Positions 32,722 through 40,206 of a stretch of DNA of 51,102 nt are shown here, piece by piece; position 1 is the first letter of the stretch, and each line of letters begins with the position of its first letter. The DNA comes from Phycisphaeraceae bacterium. Its GTDB lineage: Bacteria; Planctomycetota; Phycisphaerae; Phycisphaerales; Phycisphaeraceae. Location: the NCBI GenBank assembly GCA_020848195.1, contig JADLAP010000100.1, forward strand, positions 1 to 51,102, given 5' to 3'. The translations under genes and the position numbers were made by a program. Below the pieces are notes generated by a model that saw nothing but the letters and a program-made list of their open reading frames with translations, was not told the DNA's origin and did not search any database.

Positions 32722-33326
32722 CGCCGTTGCCGACCCGGAAATCCATGTCCCCCGGATCGTCCCCCGGCCCCTCTCGCAGCGAACCCGGCGGCCCCGGCTC
32801 GACCGGCGCTTCCAGCGCTCGCGCCCAGGCCGCCCTGCTCCTCCCCGCCGAACTGCTACAGCCCGGCGAAATCATCGTTCTGATGCTCAAACCCAGTGCC
32901 TGGTACATCCTCCTCCGCTCGCTCTACAGCCTCAGCCTCATCGCCCTGCTCACCTTCGGATTCTGGTACCTCGCCGGCTACTCCTTCCTCAACGTCAGCC
33001 GCCGCGACATCATCCTGCTGGGTTCCTGCCTCGCCGGCGCGCGATTGTTCTGGCAGTTCCTCGAATGGCTCAGCCGGGTCTACGTCCTGACCGATCAGCG
33101 CGTCATCCGCGTCAAGGGCGTCCTCCAGGTCCAGGTCTTCGAATGCGCGCTCAAACAGATTCAGCACACCGAATGTCTCTTCAGCTTCAACGAACGTCTC
33201 CTGTGCCTGGGAACCATCCGCTTCTCCACTGCCGGCACTGCCCTGCCCGAAGCCTACTGGGAAATGCTCGCCAAACCCCTCGAAGCCCATCAGACCCTCA
33301 TCCGCACCCTCAACCGCTACCGCTGA
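32718..33326 (+). CDS. Bacterial PH-domain (YdbT/bPH2-like) membrane protein
   Basis: The 202-residue protein has a Pro/Ser/Gly-rich N-terminus of 40 residues, two membrane helices (about 62-88 and 97-118) and then RVYVLTDQRVIRVKGVL with FECALKQIQHTECL, typical of the bPH2 domain (DUF304). These domains lie on the cytosolic face of the membrane; their ligands are mostly unknown. It overlaps hpt by 4 bp, so translation is coupled, although no functional link between purine salvage and this protein is known to me. Confidence 0.85.
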   Translation: MTPLPTRKSMSPGSSPGPSRSEPGGPGSTGASSARAQAALLLPAELLQPGEIIVLMLKPSAWYILLRSLYSLSLIALLTFGFWYLAGYSFLNVSRRDIILLGSCLAGARLFWQFLEWLSRVYVLTDQRVIRVKGVLQVQVFECALKQIQHTECLFSFNERLLCLGTIRFSTAGTALPEAYWEMLAKPLEAHQTLIRTLNRYR

Positions 33327-33479
33327 ACGCCGCTCCCTCCCGCACGGCCGGCATTGATTGCACGCATTTCCCACCCCATCCGTGAAATCAACGATGAGTT
33401 TGTACGTTATTCTGGTACGATGAAATTTGTGTTCCATCCCGCCTAGAATGGGATGACGATGCGACATGGAGGCCGGCAC

Positions 33480-33878
33480 GTGAAACCTTCGGAAGCAGGC
33501 TTGATCGCTGTTGTCACGGGAAAGACAACCTGCATCCGCTTCGCGCATCCGGATCAACTGGATATGCAGCGGATCGATCAGACCCGCCAGGCGCTGATGG
33601 ACCTGGCGTCCGCGCAGCAACCGCAACGTCTGGCCATCGACCTGTCCAACATCCAGTACGCCCTGGTCTCCGAAGCCCTGGGCATGCTGATCGACCTGCG
33701 CCATCTCGTCCGCGGCTACGGCGGCAACCTCTACCTCTGCGGTCTGGCGCCGCAGTGGCGCGAAGTGTTCGATCTGACCCGCATCTCGGCGCTGTTCGAG
33801 TTCTGCGATCACAACCTCGAACCGCAGTGCCCGACGACGATGCAAGTCAACATCGAGACGCAACGGCAAGAAGTGTAA
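33480..33878 (+). CDS. STAS-domain protein, anti-sigma-factor-antagonist-like
   Basis: About 132 residues with the STAS pattern: LAIDLSNIQYALVSEALGMLIDLRHLVRGYGG split across the phosphoacceptor loop and helix, then LYLCGLAPQWREVFDLTRISALFEF. In SpoIIAA-like proteins the loop residue after DLS is a serine; here YALVSEALG gives Ser as a candidate. The GTG at 33480 has GGAGG 9 nt upstream and is preferred to ATGs at 33453 and 33459. It could regulate a sigma factor or membrane partner; no partner gene lies next to it. It is convergent with rplQ. Confidence 0.8.
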   Translation: MKPSEAGLIAVVTGKTTCIRFAHPDQLDMQRIDQTRQALMDLASAQQPQRLAIDLSNIQYALVSEALGMLIDLRHLVRGYGGNLYLCGLAPQWREVFDLTRISALFEFCDHNLEPQCPTTMQVNIETQRQEV

Positions 33879-33900
33879 GACGCGACAAGTCGCGGCGCTA
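33879..33900. repeat. Palindromic repeat, AGCGCCGCGAC-NN-GTCGCG family
   Basis: Reverse strand TAGCGCCGCGACTTGTCGCG plus TC, overlapping the last bases of the STAS gene end. See 9911-9932 and 30135-30153. Confidence 0.6.
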
Positions 33901-33937
33901 TGTACGTTCGTCTTGCGCTCGATAACAAAATCCGTCA

Positions 33938-33964
33938 CAGCCGCACGCTGACAGCGTGCGCGTC
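33938..33964. repeat. 27-bp palindromic repeat with variable core, copy 3
   Basis: CAGCCGC, core ACGCTGACAGCGT, GCGCGTC. The flanks are identical to copy 2, but the core stem is ACGCT/AGCGT instead of GGGCA/TGCCC. It lies between the convergent STAS and rplQ genes. Confidence 0.7.
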
Positions 33965-33979
33965 TTGCGATAAACACAA

Positions 33980-34005
33980 GACACGCGAGCTTGCGCCCGC
34001 GTGTC
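33980..34005 (-). terminator. Hairpin between convergent STAS and rplQ genes
   Basis: GACACGCG (33980-33987), a 10-nt loop, and CGCGTGTC (33998-34005) form a perfect 8-bp stem 32 bp past the rplQ stop. No T-tract follows, so it may act as a transcription barrier or RNA end protector. Confidence 0.4.
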
Positions 34006-34037
34006 CGTGAAGAATGTCGTTGCGTTGTGCGGCGCGA

Positions 34038-34592
34038 TTATTCCGCCGGCGTCGGGGCCGGGGCAGCGGGGGTCGCCGCCTTGCGGAGCTTGGCGGCGAA
34101 TTCCATGCGACGGTTGGCTTTCTGGCGACGGCGGGAATACTGGCCTGCGACCTGCGGGCCGGTCTCCTCGCCGACGAACTGGAGCACCACGAGATCGCCG
34201 GCGTCGCCGATGCGATGCTTGCCGAGGCGGACGACGCGGGTGTAGCCACCGTTGCGATCGCGGAATCGCGGGCCGACGACGTCGAAGACGTGCTTGACGA
34301 GGCGCGGGCCGGACTCGATTTCGCCGAAGCGGTTGCGGTTGACATCCGGGTCTTCGTCGAACTTGACCATGATCGGATCGCCGATAGCGCGGATCACGCG
34401 GCGGCGTGAGGTCAGGTCGCCCCGCTTGGCCAAGGTGATGAGCTTCTCGACCAGCGGCTGCACGCTCTTGGCCTTCTGAAGCGTGGTGGTGATCTGGCCG
34501 TGGGTCAGCAGCGCGATGGCGAGGTTGCGGCGAAGGGCCAGGCGATGTTCGGCATCGCGGCCCAGCTTGAATCCGGCAATACGGTGATGCAT
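34038..34592 (-). CDS. rplQ: 50S ribosomal protein L17
   Basis: The 184-residue protein contains KLGRDAEHRLALRRNLAIAL, LVEKLITLAKRGDL, RGPRFRDRNGGYTRV-like text and a C-terminal extension of about 40 residues (QYSRRRQKANRRMEF, ending in an Ala/Pro tail) beyond the usual 120-130. It binds near the exit tunnel. It is the last gene of the alpha-type segment, 55 bp after rpoA. Confidence 0.95.
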   Translation of the reverse strand: MHHRIAGFKLGRDAEHRLALRRNLAIALLTHGQITTTLQKAKSVQPLVEKLITLAKRGDLTSRRRVIRAIGDPIMVKFDEDPDVNRNRFGEIESGPRLVKHVFDVVGPRFRDRNGGYTRVVRLGKHRIGDAGDLVVLQFVGEETGPQVAGQYSRRRQKANRRMEFAAKLRKAATPAAPAPTPAE

Positions 34593-34647
34593 GGTGGCTT
34601 ACCTCCGGGGACGCAGTTGGCGGGACGATCCCGCCGCCGTCCGCCGA

Positions 34648-35658
34648 TCAGATGGAGTTGATCCGTTGCTTGAGTTCCTCGGGCAGTTCCATGCCCAGGT
34701 GGAGTTCCAGTTCGCTGAGTTTGCGTTTGACTTCGCGGAGCGACGTTTTGCCGAAGGAGCGGACCTTGAGCAGGTCGCTTTCGGAGTGCTGAACGAGGTC
34801 GGCGACGGTGGCCATCTTCGCCGATTCCAGGCAGTTGCTGGCGCGGACGGAGAGGTCCAGTTCGCTGATGGGCATCTGCAGCCGGCGGATGAGTTCCTCA
34901 TCGACGCGAGCGGCGGCGGTGGCGGATTCGCTAGCTGCTGCGGCGCCGATCTCGAAGTACTGCACGAACGGATTAAGGTGCTTGCGGAGAATCTTGCCGG
35001 CTTCCACCAGCGCCATCTCCGGCGAGATCGTCCCGTTGGTCCAGATTTCCAGCGTCAGCTTGTCGAAGTTGGTCTTCTGACCGACGCGGGTGTCTTCCAC
35101 CTTGTACCGCACGCGGATGACCGGGGAGTAGATGGCGTCGACGGGAATGATGCCGACTTCCTGCTCCTCGTTCTGGTTGTACTGTTCGCTGGCGGGCACG
35201 TAGCCGCGGCCCTTCTTGACGGTGAACTCCATGTCGAAGTCCACCTGCTTGGTCAGCGTGCAGAGCACCAGGTCCTTGTTGTGGATGGTGATCGACGTGT
35301 CGGCTTCGATCAGGTCGCACGTGACTTCGCCGGGGCCTTCCGCGCTCAGGTGCATCGTCTTGGTGCCGTCGGCATCCATGGAGACGATCATGTTCTTGAC
35401 GTTGAGGATGATGTCGGTGACATCTTCCGTGACGCCTTCGAGGCTGGAGAACTCGTGCTGAGCGCCCTTGATCTTGACGGCGGTGACGGCGGCGCCTTCG
35501 AGGCTGGACAGCAGGATGCGACGGAGGCTGTTGCCGATGGTGGTGCCGAAGCCGCGTTCAAACGGTTCGACCGTGAAGCGACCATAAGTGGGCGTGCTGA
35601 TTTCAGGGTCCTGCACGACTCGACTAGGCAGTTCCAGACCGCGCCAACGGATACGCAT
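34648..35658 (-). CDS. rpoA: DNA-directed RNA polymerase subunit alpha
   Basis: The 336-residue protein has the N-terminal dimer domain (FTVEPFERGFGTTIGNSLRR, LSSLEGAAVTAVKI) and the C-terminal domain that contacts DNA and activators (LDLSVRASNCLESAKMATV, LLKVRSFGKTSLREVKRKL). Length and order are normal. It follows rpsK after 165 bp; rpsD, which usually lies between, is absent. The ATG at 35658 gives MRIRWRGLELP, a plausible family start. Confidence 0.97.
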   Translation of the reverse strand: MRIRWRGLELPSRVVQDPEISTPTYGRFTVEPFERGFGTTIGNSLRRILLSSLEGAAVTAVKIKGAQHEFSSLEGVTEDVTDIILNVKNMIVSMDADGTKTMHLSAEGPGEVTCDLIEADTSITIHNKDLVLCTLTKQVDFDMEFTVKKGRGYVPASEQYNQNEEQEVGIIPVDAIYSPVIRVRYKVEDTRVGQKTNFDKLTLEIWTNGTISPEMALVEAGKILRKHLNPFVQYFEIGAAAASESATAAARVDEELIRRLQMPISELDLSVRASNCLESAKMATVADLVQHSESDLLKVRSFGKTSLREVKRKLSELELHLGMELPEELKQRINSI

Positions 35659-35823
35659 GGAAGGTCTCCAACAGCCAGCGATTCCCCGAGGGACGACATC
35701 AGGAATTCACGTCACGGAAAGGCGCTGCTGGCAGGCGTCGTGACTTCTATTCCTGAAGGCGAGCCGGCATAGGGGGACAAGCCTGATCGGGTCAAGTCCC
35801 AGCCGGCGACAGTAAGCTCCACA

Positions 35824-36201
35824 TCAGACGCGCCGGCGTTTCTTGGGCCGGCATCCGTTGAAGGGAATGGGCGTGTGATCTTCAACGGCGGTGACCTTCA
35901 GGCCGGAGGCCTGAAGCGCCGTGATGGCGGATTCCCGGCCGGAGCCGGCGCCGCGGACGCGGACTTCCACCTGCTGCATGCCGTACTTCTTGGCCTTGGA
36001 GGCGCATTGCTCGGCGGCGCGGGTGGCGGCGAACGGCGTGCTCTTGCGGCTGCCCTTGAACCCGATCGTTCCCGCCGAGTCGGCGCATAACGTTTCGCCG
36101 TTCATGTCGGTGATGGTGACGATGGTGTTGTTGAAGGTCGCCTTGATGAAGACGATGCCGCGAGTGACGTTCTTTCGGACTTTTTTCTGTTTCTTGCTCA
36201 T
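35824..36201 (-). CDS. rpsK: 30S ribosomal protein S11
   Basis: The 125-residue protein starts [15 protein letters not shown] and contains [29 protein letters not shown] and the C-terminal [20 protein letters not shown]. It lines the platform near the mRNA exit. The frame extends 29 codons upstream of 36201, but the basic start is typical. It is 141 bp after rpsM. Confidence 0.97.
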   Translation of the reverse strand: MSKKQKKVRKNVTRGIVFIKATFNNTIVTITDMNGETLCADSAGTIGFKGSRKSTPFAATRAAEQCASKAKKYGMQQVEVRVRGAGSGRESAITALQASGLKVTAVEDHTPIPFNGCRPKKRRRV

Positions 36202-36342
36202 GACTGACTCGAAGTTGAGGCGCTGCCGTAATGCCGGCAGCTCGCTTCGATGGTGCGGACCCGACTCGGACCGGCACGCGCCGGCCACCTTGCGGACCGC
36301 TTCCCCAGCCGCTTGCGGGGCCGGGGAACGGGGACAGGGCGA

Positions 36343-36726
36343 TTACTTCATCGCCTTGACGCCCTTCTTGCCGGCGACGGTCTTGCGCTTGCCCTTGCGG
36401 GTACGCGCGTTGGTCCGGGTTCGCTGGCCGTGGCAGGGCAGGCCGCGACGGTGGCGGTCGCCGCGGTAGCAGCGGATGTCGCGCAACCGGGCGATGTTCT
36501 GGGCGATCTGACGCCGCAGCGCGCCTTCGACCACGAAGTTGTTGTCGATGATCGAGGTGATGTGGGCGATCTGATCTTCAGTCAGCTTATTGGCCCGGAT
36601 GTGGCCCTCGATGCCCGCTTCGCGGAGGATGTCGTCGGCGAGTTTGGGACCGACGCCGAAGATGTACCGCAGCGAGATGCGGATGGGCTTGCTGTCCGGG
36701 ATGTCCGTGCCGGCGATACGTGGCAT
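36343..36726 (-). CDS. rpsM: 30S ribosomal protein S13
   Basis: The 127-residue protein shows RIAGTDIPDSKPIRISL, YIFGVGPKLADDIL and the basic tail with CYRGDRHRRGLPCHGQRTRTNAR divided over the usual RGxRHRxGLPVRGQ block; a Cys precedes HGQRT. It contacts tRNA at the head of the 30S subunit. The length is about 5-10 residues above average. It is 93 bp downstream of rpmJ. Confidence 0.97.
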   Translation of the reverse strand: MPRIAGTDIPDSKPIRISLRYIFGVGPKLADDILREAGIEGHIRANKLTEDQIAHITSIIDNNFVVEGALRRQIAQNIARLRDIRCYRGDRHRRGLPCHGQRTRTNARTRKGKRKTVAGKKGVKAMK

Positions 36727-36819
36727 GGCGGCTGTTTCCTTATGCGGTCCTGCGAGACGGCTGGCATTCGCGGAGCATGCCGGGCTGACACAGCCCGGCT
36801 CCGCTCGAATCCGGTTGAA

Positions 36820-36933
36820 TTATCCCTGGCGCTGCTTGTGCTTGGGGTTGATGCAGATCACCCGCACCACACCCTTGCGGCGGATGATCTTGCAGTTTTC
36901 ACAGATTCTCTTGACGCTGCTGCGAACCTTCAT
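36820..36933 (-). CDS. rpmJ: 50S ribosomal protein L36
   Basis: A 37-residue protein, [20 protein letters not shown] then [15 protein letters not shown]. All zinc ligands (CxxC, C, H) are present, so this is the zinc-binding form. The open frame continues upstream into the infA gene end; the ATG at 36933 is the family start. Confidence 0.97.
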   Translation of the reverse strand: MKVRSSVKRICENCKIIRRKGVVRVICINPKHKQRQG

Positions 36934-36976
36934 GGCTGAGTCCTCACTGTCGCACGGGCTGCTGTTGTCGCACGAC

Positions 36977-37192
36977 TCAATGTCGATACACGATGCGTCC
37001 ACGGGTCAGGTCATACGGGCTGATTTCGACGGTCACCTTGTCGCCGGGAAGAATGCGGATGTAGTGCATGCGCATCTTGCCGCTGATCTGGGCGAGCACC
37101 ACGTGGCCATTGTCCAGCTTGACCCGGAACATGGCGTTGGGCAATGAATCCGTCACTTCGCCTTCGACCTGTATCTTGTCTTCCTTAGGCAC
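36977..37192 (-). CDS. infA: Translation initiation factor IF-1
   Basis: The 71-residue OB-fold protein contains [36 protein letters not shown] and [19 protein letters not shown], all conserved. It blocks the A site during initiation. It sits 29 bp after map and upstream of rpmJ, the usual order. Confidence 0.97.
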   Translation of the reverse strand: MPKEDKIQVEGEVTDSLPNAMFRVKLDNGHVVLAQISGKMRMHYIRILPGDKVTVEISPYDLTRGRIVYRH

Positions 37193-37221
37193 CCATCCTG
37201 CTCACTATGCCGCCGATATCC

Positions 37222-38001
37222 TTAACGTCCGTTCGTCAGCACCTCGGCGCCGTCGGCGGTGACGGCGATGGTGTGCTCGTAATGCGCCGAGGGCTTGCGA
37301 TCCAGGGTCACGACGGTCCAGCCGTCGTCCAGGGTCTCGACCTTCTCGGTGCCCAGGTTGAGCATGGGTTCGACGGCCAGGACCACGCCCTCCCTCAGCT
37401 CAATGTCGTTCCTCAGCAGATCCCGGCTGACGAAGTTGGGGACTTTGGGTTCCTCGTGCATTCGGCGACCGATGCCGTGGCCCACAAAATCCCGTACGAC
37501 TCCGTAACCGCGTTGTTCCGCATAGCTCTGCATCAGCCGGGCGACCTGGCTCCACTTTCGCCCGGGCCTTACGTTCTCAATCGCCAATTCCAGCACGTGC
37601 TGGGTTGTTTCGCACAGTAGCCTGACTTGCGGCTTCACTTCGCCGACCATCAGGGTCGTCGCGGCATCGCCGCACCAGCCGTCCACTTCGACGCCGCAGT
37701 CGATGCCGACCACATCGCCGTCACGGATCACGCGGTCGCCGGCAATGCCGTGGACCACTTCCTCATTCACGCTGATGCAGAGGGTGGCGGGAAATCCTTC
37801 ACCGGGACGGTACGTCGGATAGTTCCGAAACAACCCTCGGGCGCCACGCGCCTGAATCAGCGACTCGGCCTCCTCGTCAATCTGGCGCGTCGTCACGCCA
37901 GGCTTGCAGATGCGTCGGCAGTGTTCAAGCACCGCGTGAACCACCCGGCCGGCGGCCCGCATCTTCTGTATTTCTTCCCTGCTCTTGCGGGTAATCGCCA
38001 T
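37222..38001 (-). CDS. map: Type I methionine aminopeptidase
   Basis: The 259-residue enzyme removes the initiator methionine. Metal ligands appear in VGIDCGVEVDGWCGDAA (Asp pair), FVGHGIGRRMHEEP (His, then Glu) and VLAVEPML (Glu). Length is normal for a type Ia enzyme. It is the first gene of the map-infA-rpmJ-rpsM-rpsK-rpoA-rplQ run and has its own promoter at 38052-38080. adk, which usually lies between secY and map, is missing; the gap is filled by an inverted repeat element. Confidence 0.97.
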   Translation of the reverse strand: MAITRKSREEIQKMRAAGRVVHAVLEHCRRICKPGVTTRQIDEEAESLIQARGARGLFRNYPTYRPGEGFPATLCISVNEEVVHGIAGDRVIRDGDVVGIDCGVEVDGWCGDAATTLMVGEVKPQVRLLCETTQHVLELAIENVRPGRKWSQVARLMQSYAEQRGYGVVRDFVGHGIGRRMHEEPKVPNFVSRDLLRNDIELREGVVLAVEPMLNLGTEKVETLDDGWTVVTLDRKPSAHYEHTIAVTADGAEVLTNGR

Positions 38002-38051
38002 CCTATGCCGGTCCCGTGCCGCGACTTCGGGCCGGCAGCGGAGAACCCGAA

Positions 38052-38080
38052 ATCATACCTATTGCTCTTACCCGCGCCAA
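38052..38080 (-). promoter_or_regulatory. Promoter of the map-rplQ gene run
   Basis: On the minus strand TTGGCG (38080-38075), a 17-bp spacer, and TATGAT (38057-38052), about 50 nt before map. It separates the alpha-type segment from the upstream secY run. Confidence 0.6.
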
Positions 38081-38100
38081 ATCCGTATGCGAGGCATGTA

Positions 38101-38258
38101 TTTAGCCGCAGATGAACGCAGATGAACGCAGATAAGAGAGATGGTTCTTCTCTGCCGCTGATCTGATGTCCACTCCGCGTGCTTCAGTTTTTCCAATTCC
38201 TGTCAAAAATCACTTTTGCTTTTGTCTTATCTGCGTTTATCTGCGTTCATCTGCGGCT
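38101..38258. repeat. Inverted repeat element, copy C
   Basis: Arms 38104-38136 and 38226-38258 match in 32 of 33 positions (AGCCGCAGATGAACGCAG start). The left arm has an extra unit structure of GATGAACGCA twice. The element starts directly after the secY stop codon on the minus strand and ends 20 bp before the map promoter. Confidence 0.85.
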
Positions 38259-38260
38259 GA

Positions 38261-39640
38261 TCATTGCCTTCCGCGGATGCGGGGCCCCTTGCCGCTGCCG
38301 CCGGTGGCGAGGAAGCCCTGATAGTTCCGCATCATCAGGCCGGCTTCGATCCGCTGAATCAGGTCCAGCATGACGCTGACGCAGATCAGCAGGCCCGTGC
38401 CGCCGAGGAAGCTGGAGACCACGAAGGGGATGTCGAACACGCCTGCGACGACGCTGGGGATCACCGCGATGATCGACAGGAAACCCGCGCCGACGTAAGT
38501 GATGCGTTCCATGACGGTTTCGAGGTACTCGGCCGTGCGGGGGCCTGGCCGCAGACCGGGGATGAAGCTGCCGTGATCGCGGAGCTGGGTCGCCATTTCC
38601 TTGGGCTGGAACTGGACGGTGGTCCAGAAGTACGCGAAGAAGTAGATCATGACGATGTAGGCGAGGATGTGCGGGAAGGCGGCCCAGTTCTGGAAGTTGC
38701 GGGAGAGGAATTCCCAGAGCCAGAAGGTGGGGAACGCGCTGTGGATCCAGCCAAAGAGCATGGTGGGGAAGATCAGCAGCGAGCTGGCGAAGATGATCGG
38801 CATGACGCCGCCGTGGTTGACGCGGAGGGGCAGGTAGCTTTTCTGCCCGCCATAGACTCGTCGGCCACGGGTGTGCTTGGCCTGCTGAATCGGAATCCGC
38901 CGCTGGCCCTGGGTGATGATGATCGAGCCGGCCACGACCAGCACGAAAGTGACCACGAGGAAGAGAACGGTGTCGGCTCCGAAGTTCTTGCTGGCGTCAT
39001 CGCCGGAAAGGGAGAAGCCCTGAACGATGATGCCGATGGCCTGGGGCATATGGGCGACGATGCCGGCGGTGATGATCAGCGACGCGCCGTTGCCGATGCC
39101 GTACTTGTCCACCTGCTCGCCCAGCCACATCAGGAAGATGGAGCCTGCGGTCAGGCCGACCAGGCCGCAGACCCAGAACAGCGTGCTGCCCTGGAACTCG
39201 GCGTAGACCATGTGCTGGCTCTGCATGAAGCTGAGCATGAAAGCCGCCTGGACGATGCACAGAGGCACGGCGGCGTAGCGGGTGTATTCCTGAATCTTCT
39301 GCCGCCCCGCCGGTCCTTCCTTCTGAAGCTGCTGCAACTGCGGGAAGACCGTCACAAGAAGCTGGAAGATGATGGACGCGGAGATGTAGGGCATGATGCC
39401 CAGGCCGAAGATGGTGGACTGGGAGAGCGTGCCGCCGGTGAAGATGCTGACGAAGTTGATCAGGTTGCCGGCGGCGGAACCCTGCTGGGTCTTCTCCACG
39501 AAGTCCTGCAACATCTGCTGATCGACCGCGGGCAGGGGAATGAAATAGCCCAGGCGGTAGATGAAGAGCATCCCCAGCGTGAAGAGAAGGCGATTCCGCA
39601 GGTCGGGGACTCGCCAGATGTTCAGGAAGGCCTGCAGCAT
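38261..39640 (-). CDS. secY: Preprotein translocase subunit SecY
   Basis: A 459-residue polytopic membrane protein, the central channel of the Sec translocon. Ten hydrophobic helices can be traced. Conserved blocks include the plug-adjacent GNLINFVSIFTGGTLSQSTIFGLGIMPYISASI region and the cytosolic QLRDHGSFIPGLRPG loop, followed by LLICVSVMLDLIQRIEA near the end. It follows rplO after 50 bp, its usual place at the end of the spc operon. The stop codon touches inverted repeat copy C. Confidence 0.97.
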   Translation of the reverse strand: MLQAFLNIWRVPDLRNRLLFTLGMLFIYRLGYFIPLPAVDQQMLQDFVEKTQQGSAAGNLINFVSIFTGGTLSQSTIFGLGIMPYISASIIFQLLVTVFPQLQQLQKEGPAGRQKIQEYTRYAAVPLCIVQAAFMLSFMQSQHMVYAEFQGSTLFWVCGLVGLTAGSIFLMWLGEQVDKYGIGNGASLIITAGIVAHMPQAIGIIVQGFSLSGDDASKNFGADTVLFLVVTFVLVVAGSIIITQGQRRIPIQQAKHTRGRRVYGGQKSYLPLRVNHGGVMPIIFASSLLIFPTMLFGWIHSAFPTFWLWEFLSRNFQNWAAFPHILAYIVMIYFFAYFWTTVQFQPKEMATQLRDHGSFIPGLRPGPRTAEYLETVMERITYVGAGFLSIIAVIPSVVAGVFDIPFVVSSFLGGTGLLICVSVMLDLIQRIEAGLMMRNYQGFLATGGSGKGPRIRGRQ

Positions 39641-39690
39641 CGTCCGTTCGCCTGGTCGGAGGTTGGTTCAGTCCTGGAACACAAAGAGTC

Positions 39691-40149
39691 TTACGCGCCG
39701 GCGACGGTGGCGGTTCCGCCCGCGGCGACGATCTTCTCGGCAGCCAGCTTGCTGTAGGCGGCGGCGGTGACGCTGAACTTCTTGGTCAGCGTGCCTTCGC
39801 CGAGGATCTTCAGGGGAAGGCTGGCATCGTCGATCAGGCCGAACTTGGCCAAGATGTCGGCGTTGACTTCCGTGCCGTTCTCGAGGCGTTCCTCGAGAAC
39901 CTTGACGTTGACCACGGAAAAGTGCTTGCGGAAGAGGGCGTTGGAAAAGCCCCGCTTGGGAATGCGACGGAAGAACGGCATCTGACCGCCTTCACGGCTG
40001 GCGCGGATGGCGCCGCCGGAGCCGGACCGGGAGCCTGCGCCCTTGTGGCCTCGTCCGCACGTCTTGCCGTGCCCGGATCCGATGCCGCGTCCGACGCGTT
40101 TGCGGTTCTTGTACCGGCCGGTCGTCGCTGTCAGTTCGTGAATCATCAT
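39691..40149 (-). CDS. rplO: 50S ribosomal protein L15
   Basis: The 152-residue protein starts MIHELTATTGRYKNRKRVGR and has the flexible GSGHGKTCGRGHKGAGSRSG arm, then GGQMPFFRRIPKRGF. It binds domain II of 23S rRNA late in assembly. It follows rpsE after 57 bp with no rpmD (L30) between them. Confidence 0.97.
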   Translation of the reverse strand: MMIHELTATTGRYKNRKRVGRGIGSGHGKTCGRGHKGAGSRSGSGGAIRASREGGQMPFFRRIPKRGFSNALFRKHFSVVNVKVLEERLENGTEVNADILAKFGLIDDASLPLKILGEGTLTKKFSVTAAAYSKLAAEKIVAAGGTATVAGA

Positions 40150-40206
40150 GGCTGATTAAGCTCCTGCGATCGGGGTGGCGACACAACGCGCCACGCCGGC
40201 TGAAGG

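Noticed and set aside
35659-35823. Possible hidden rpsD between rpsK and rpoA
   Set aside because: The 165-bp gap is far too short for rpsD and no frame resembles it.
38264-39757. A 497-codon plus-strand frame opposite secY
   Set aside because: Acidic, helix-poor shadow of secY with no domain.
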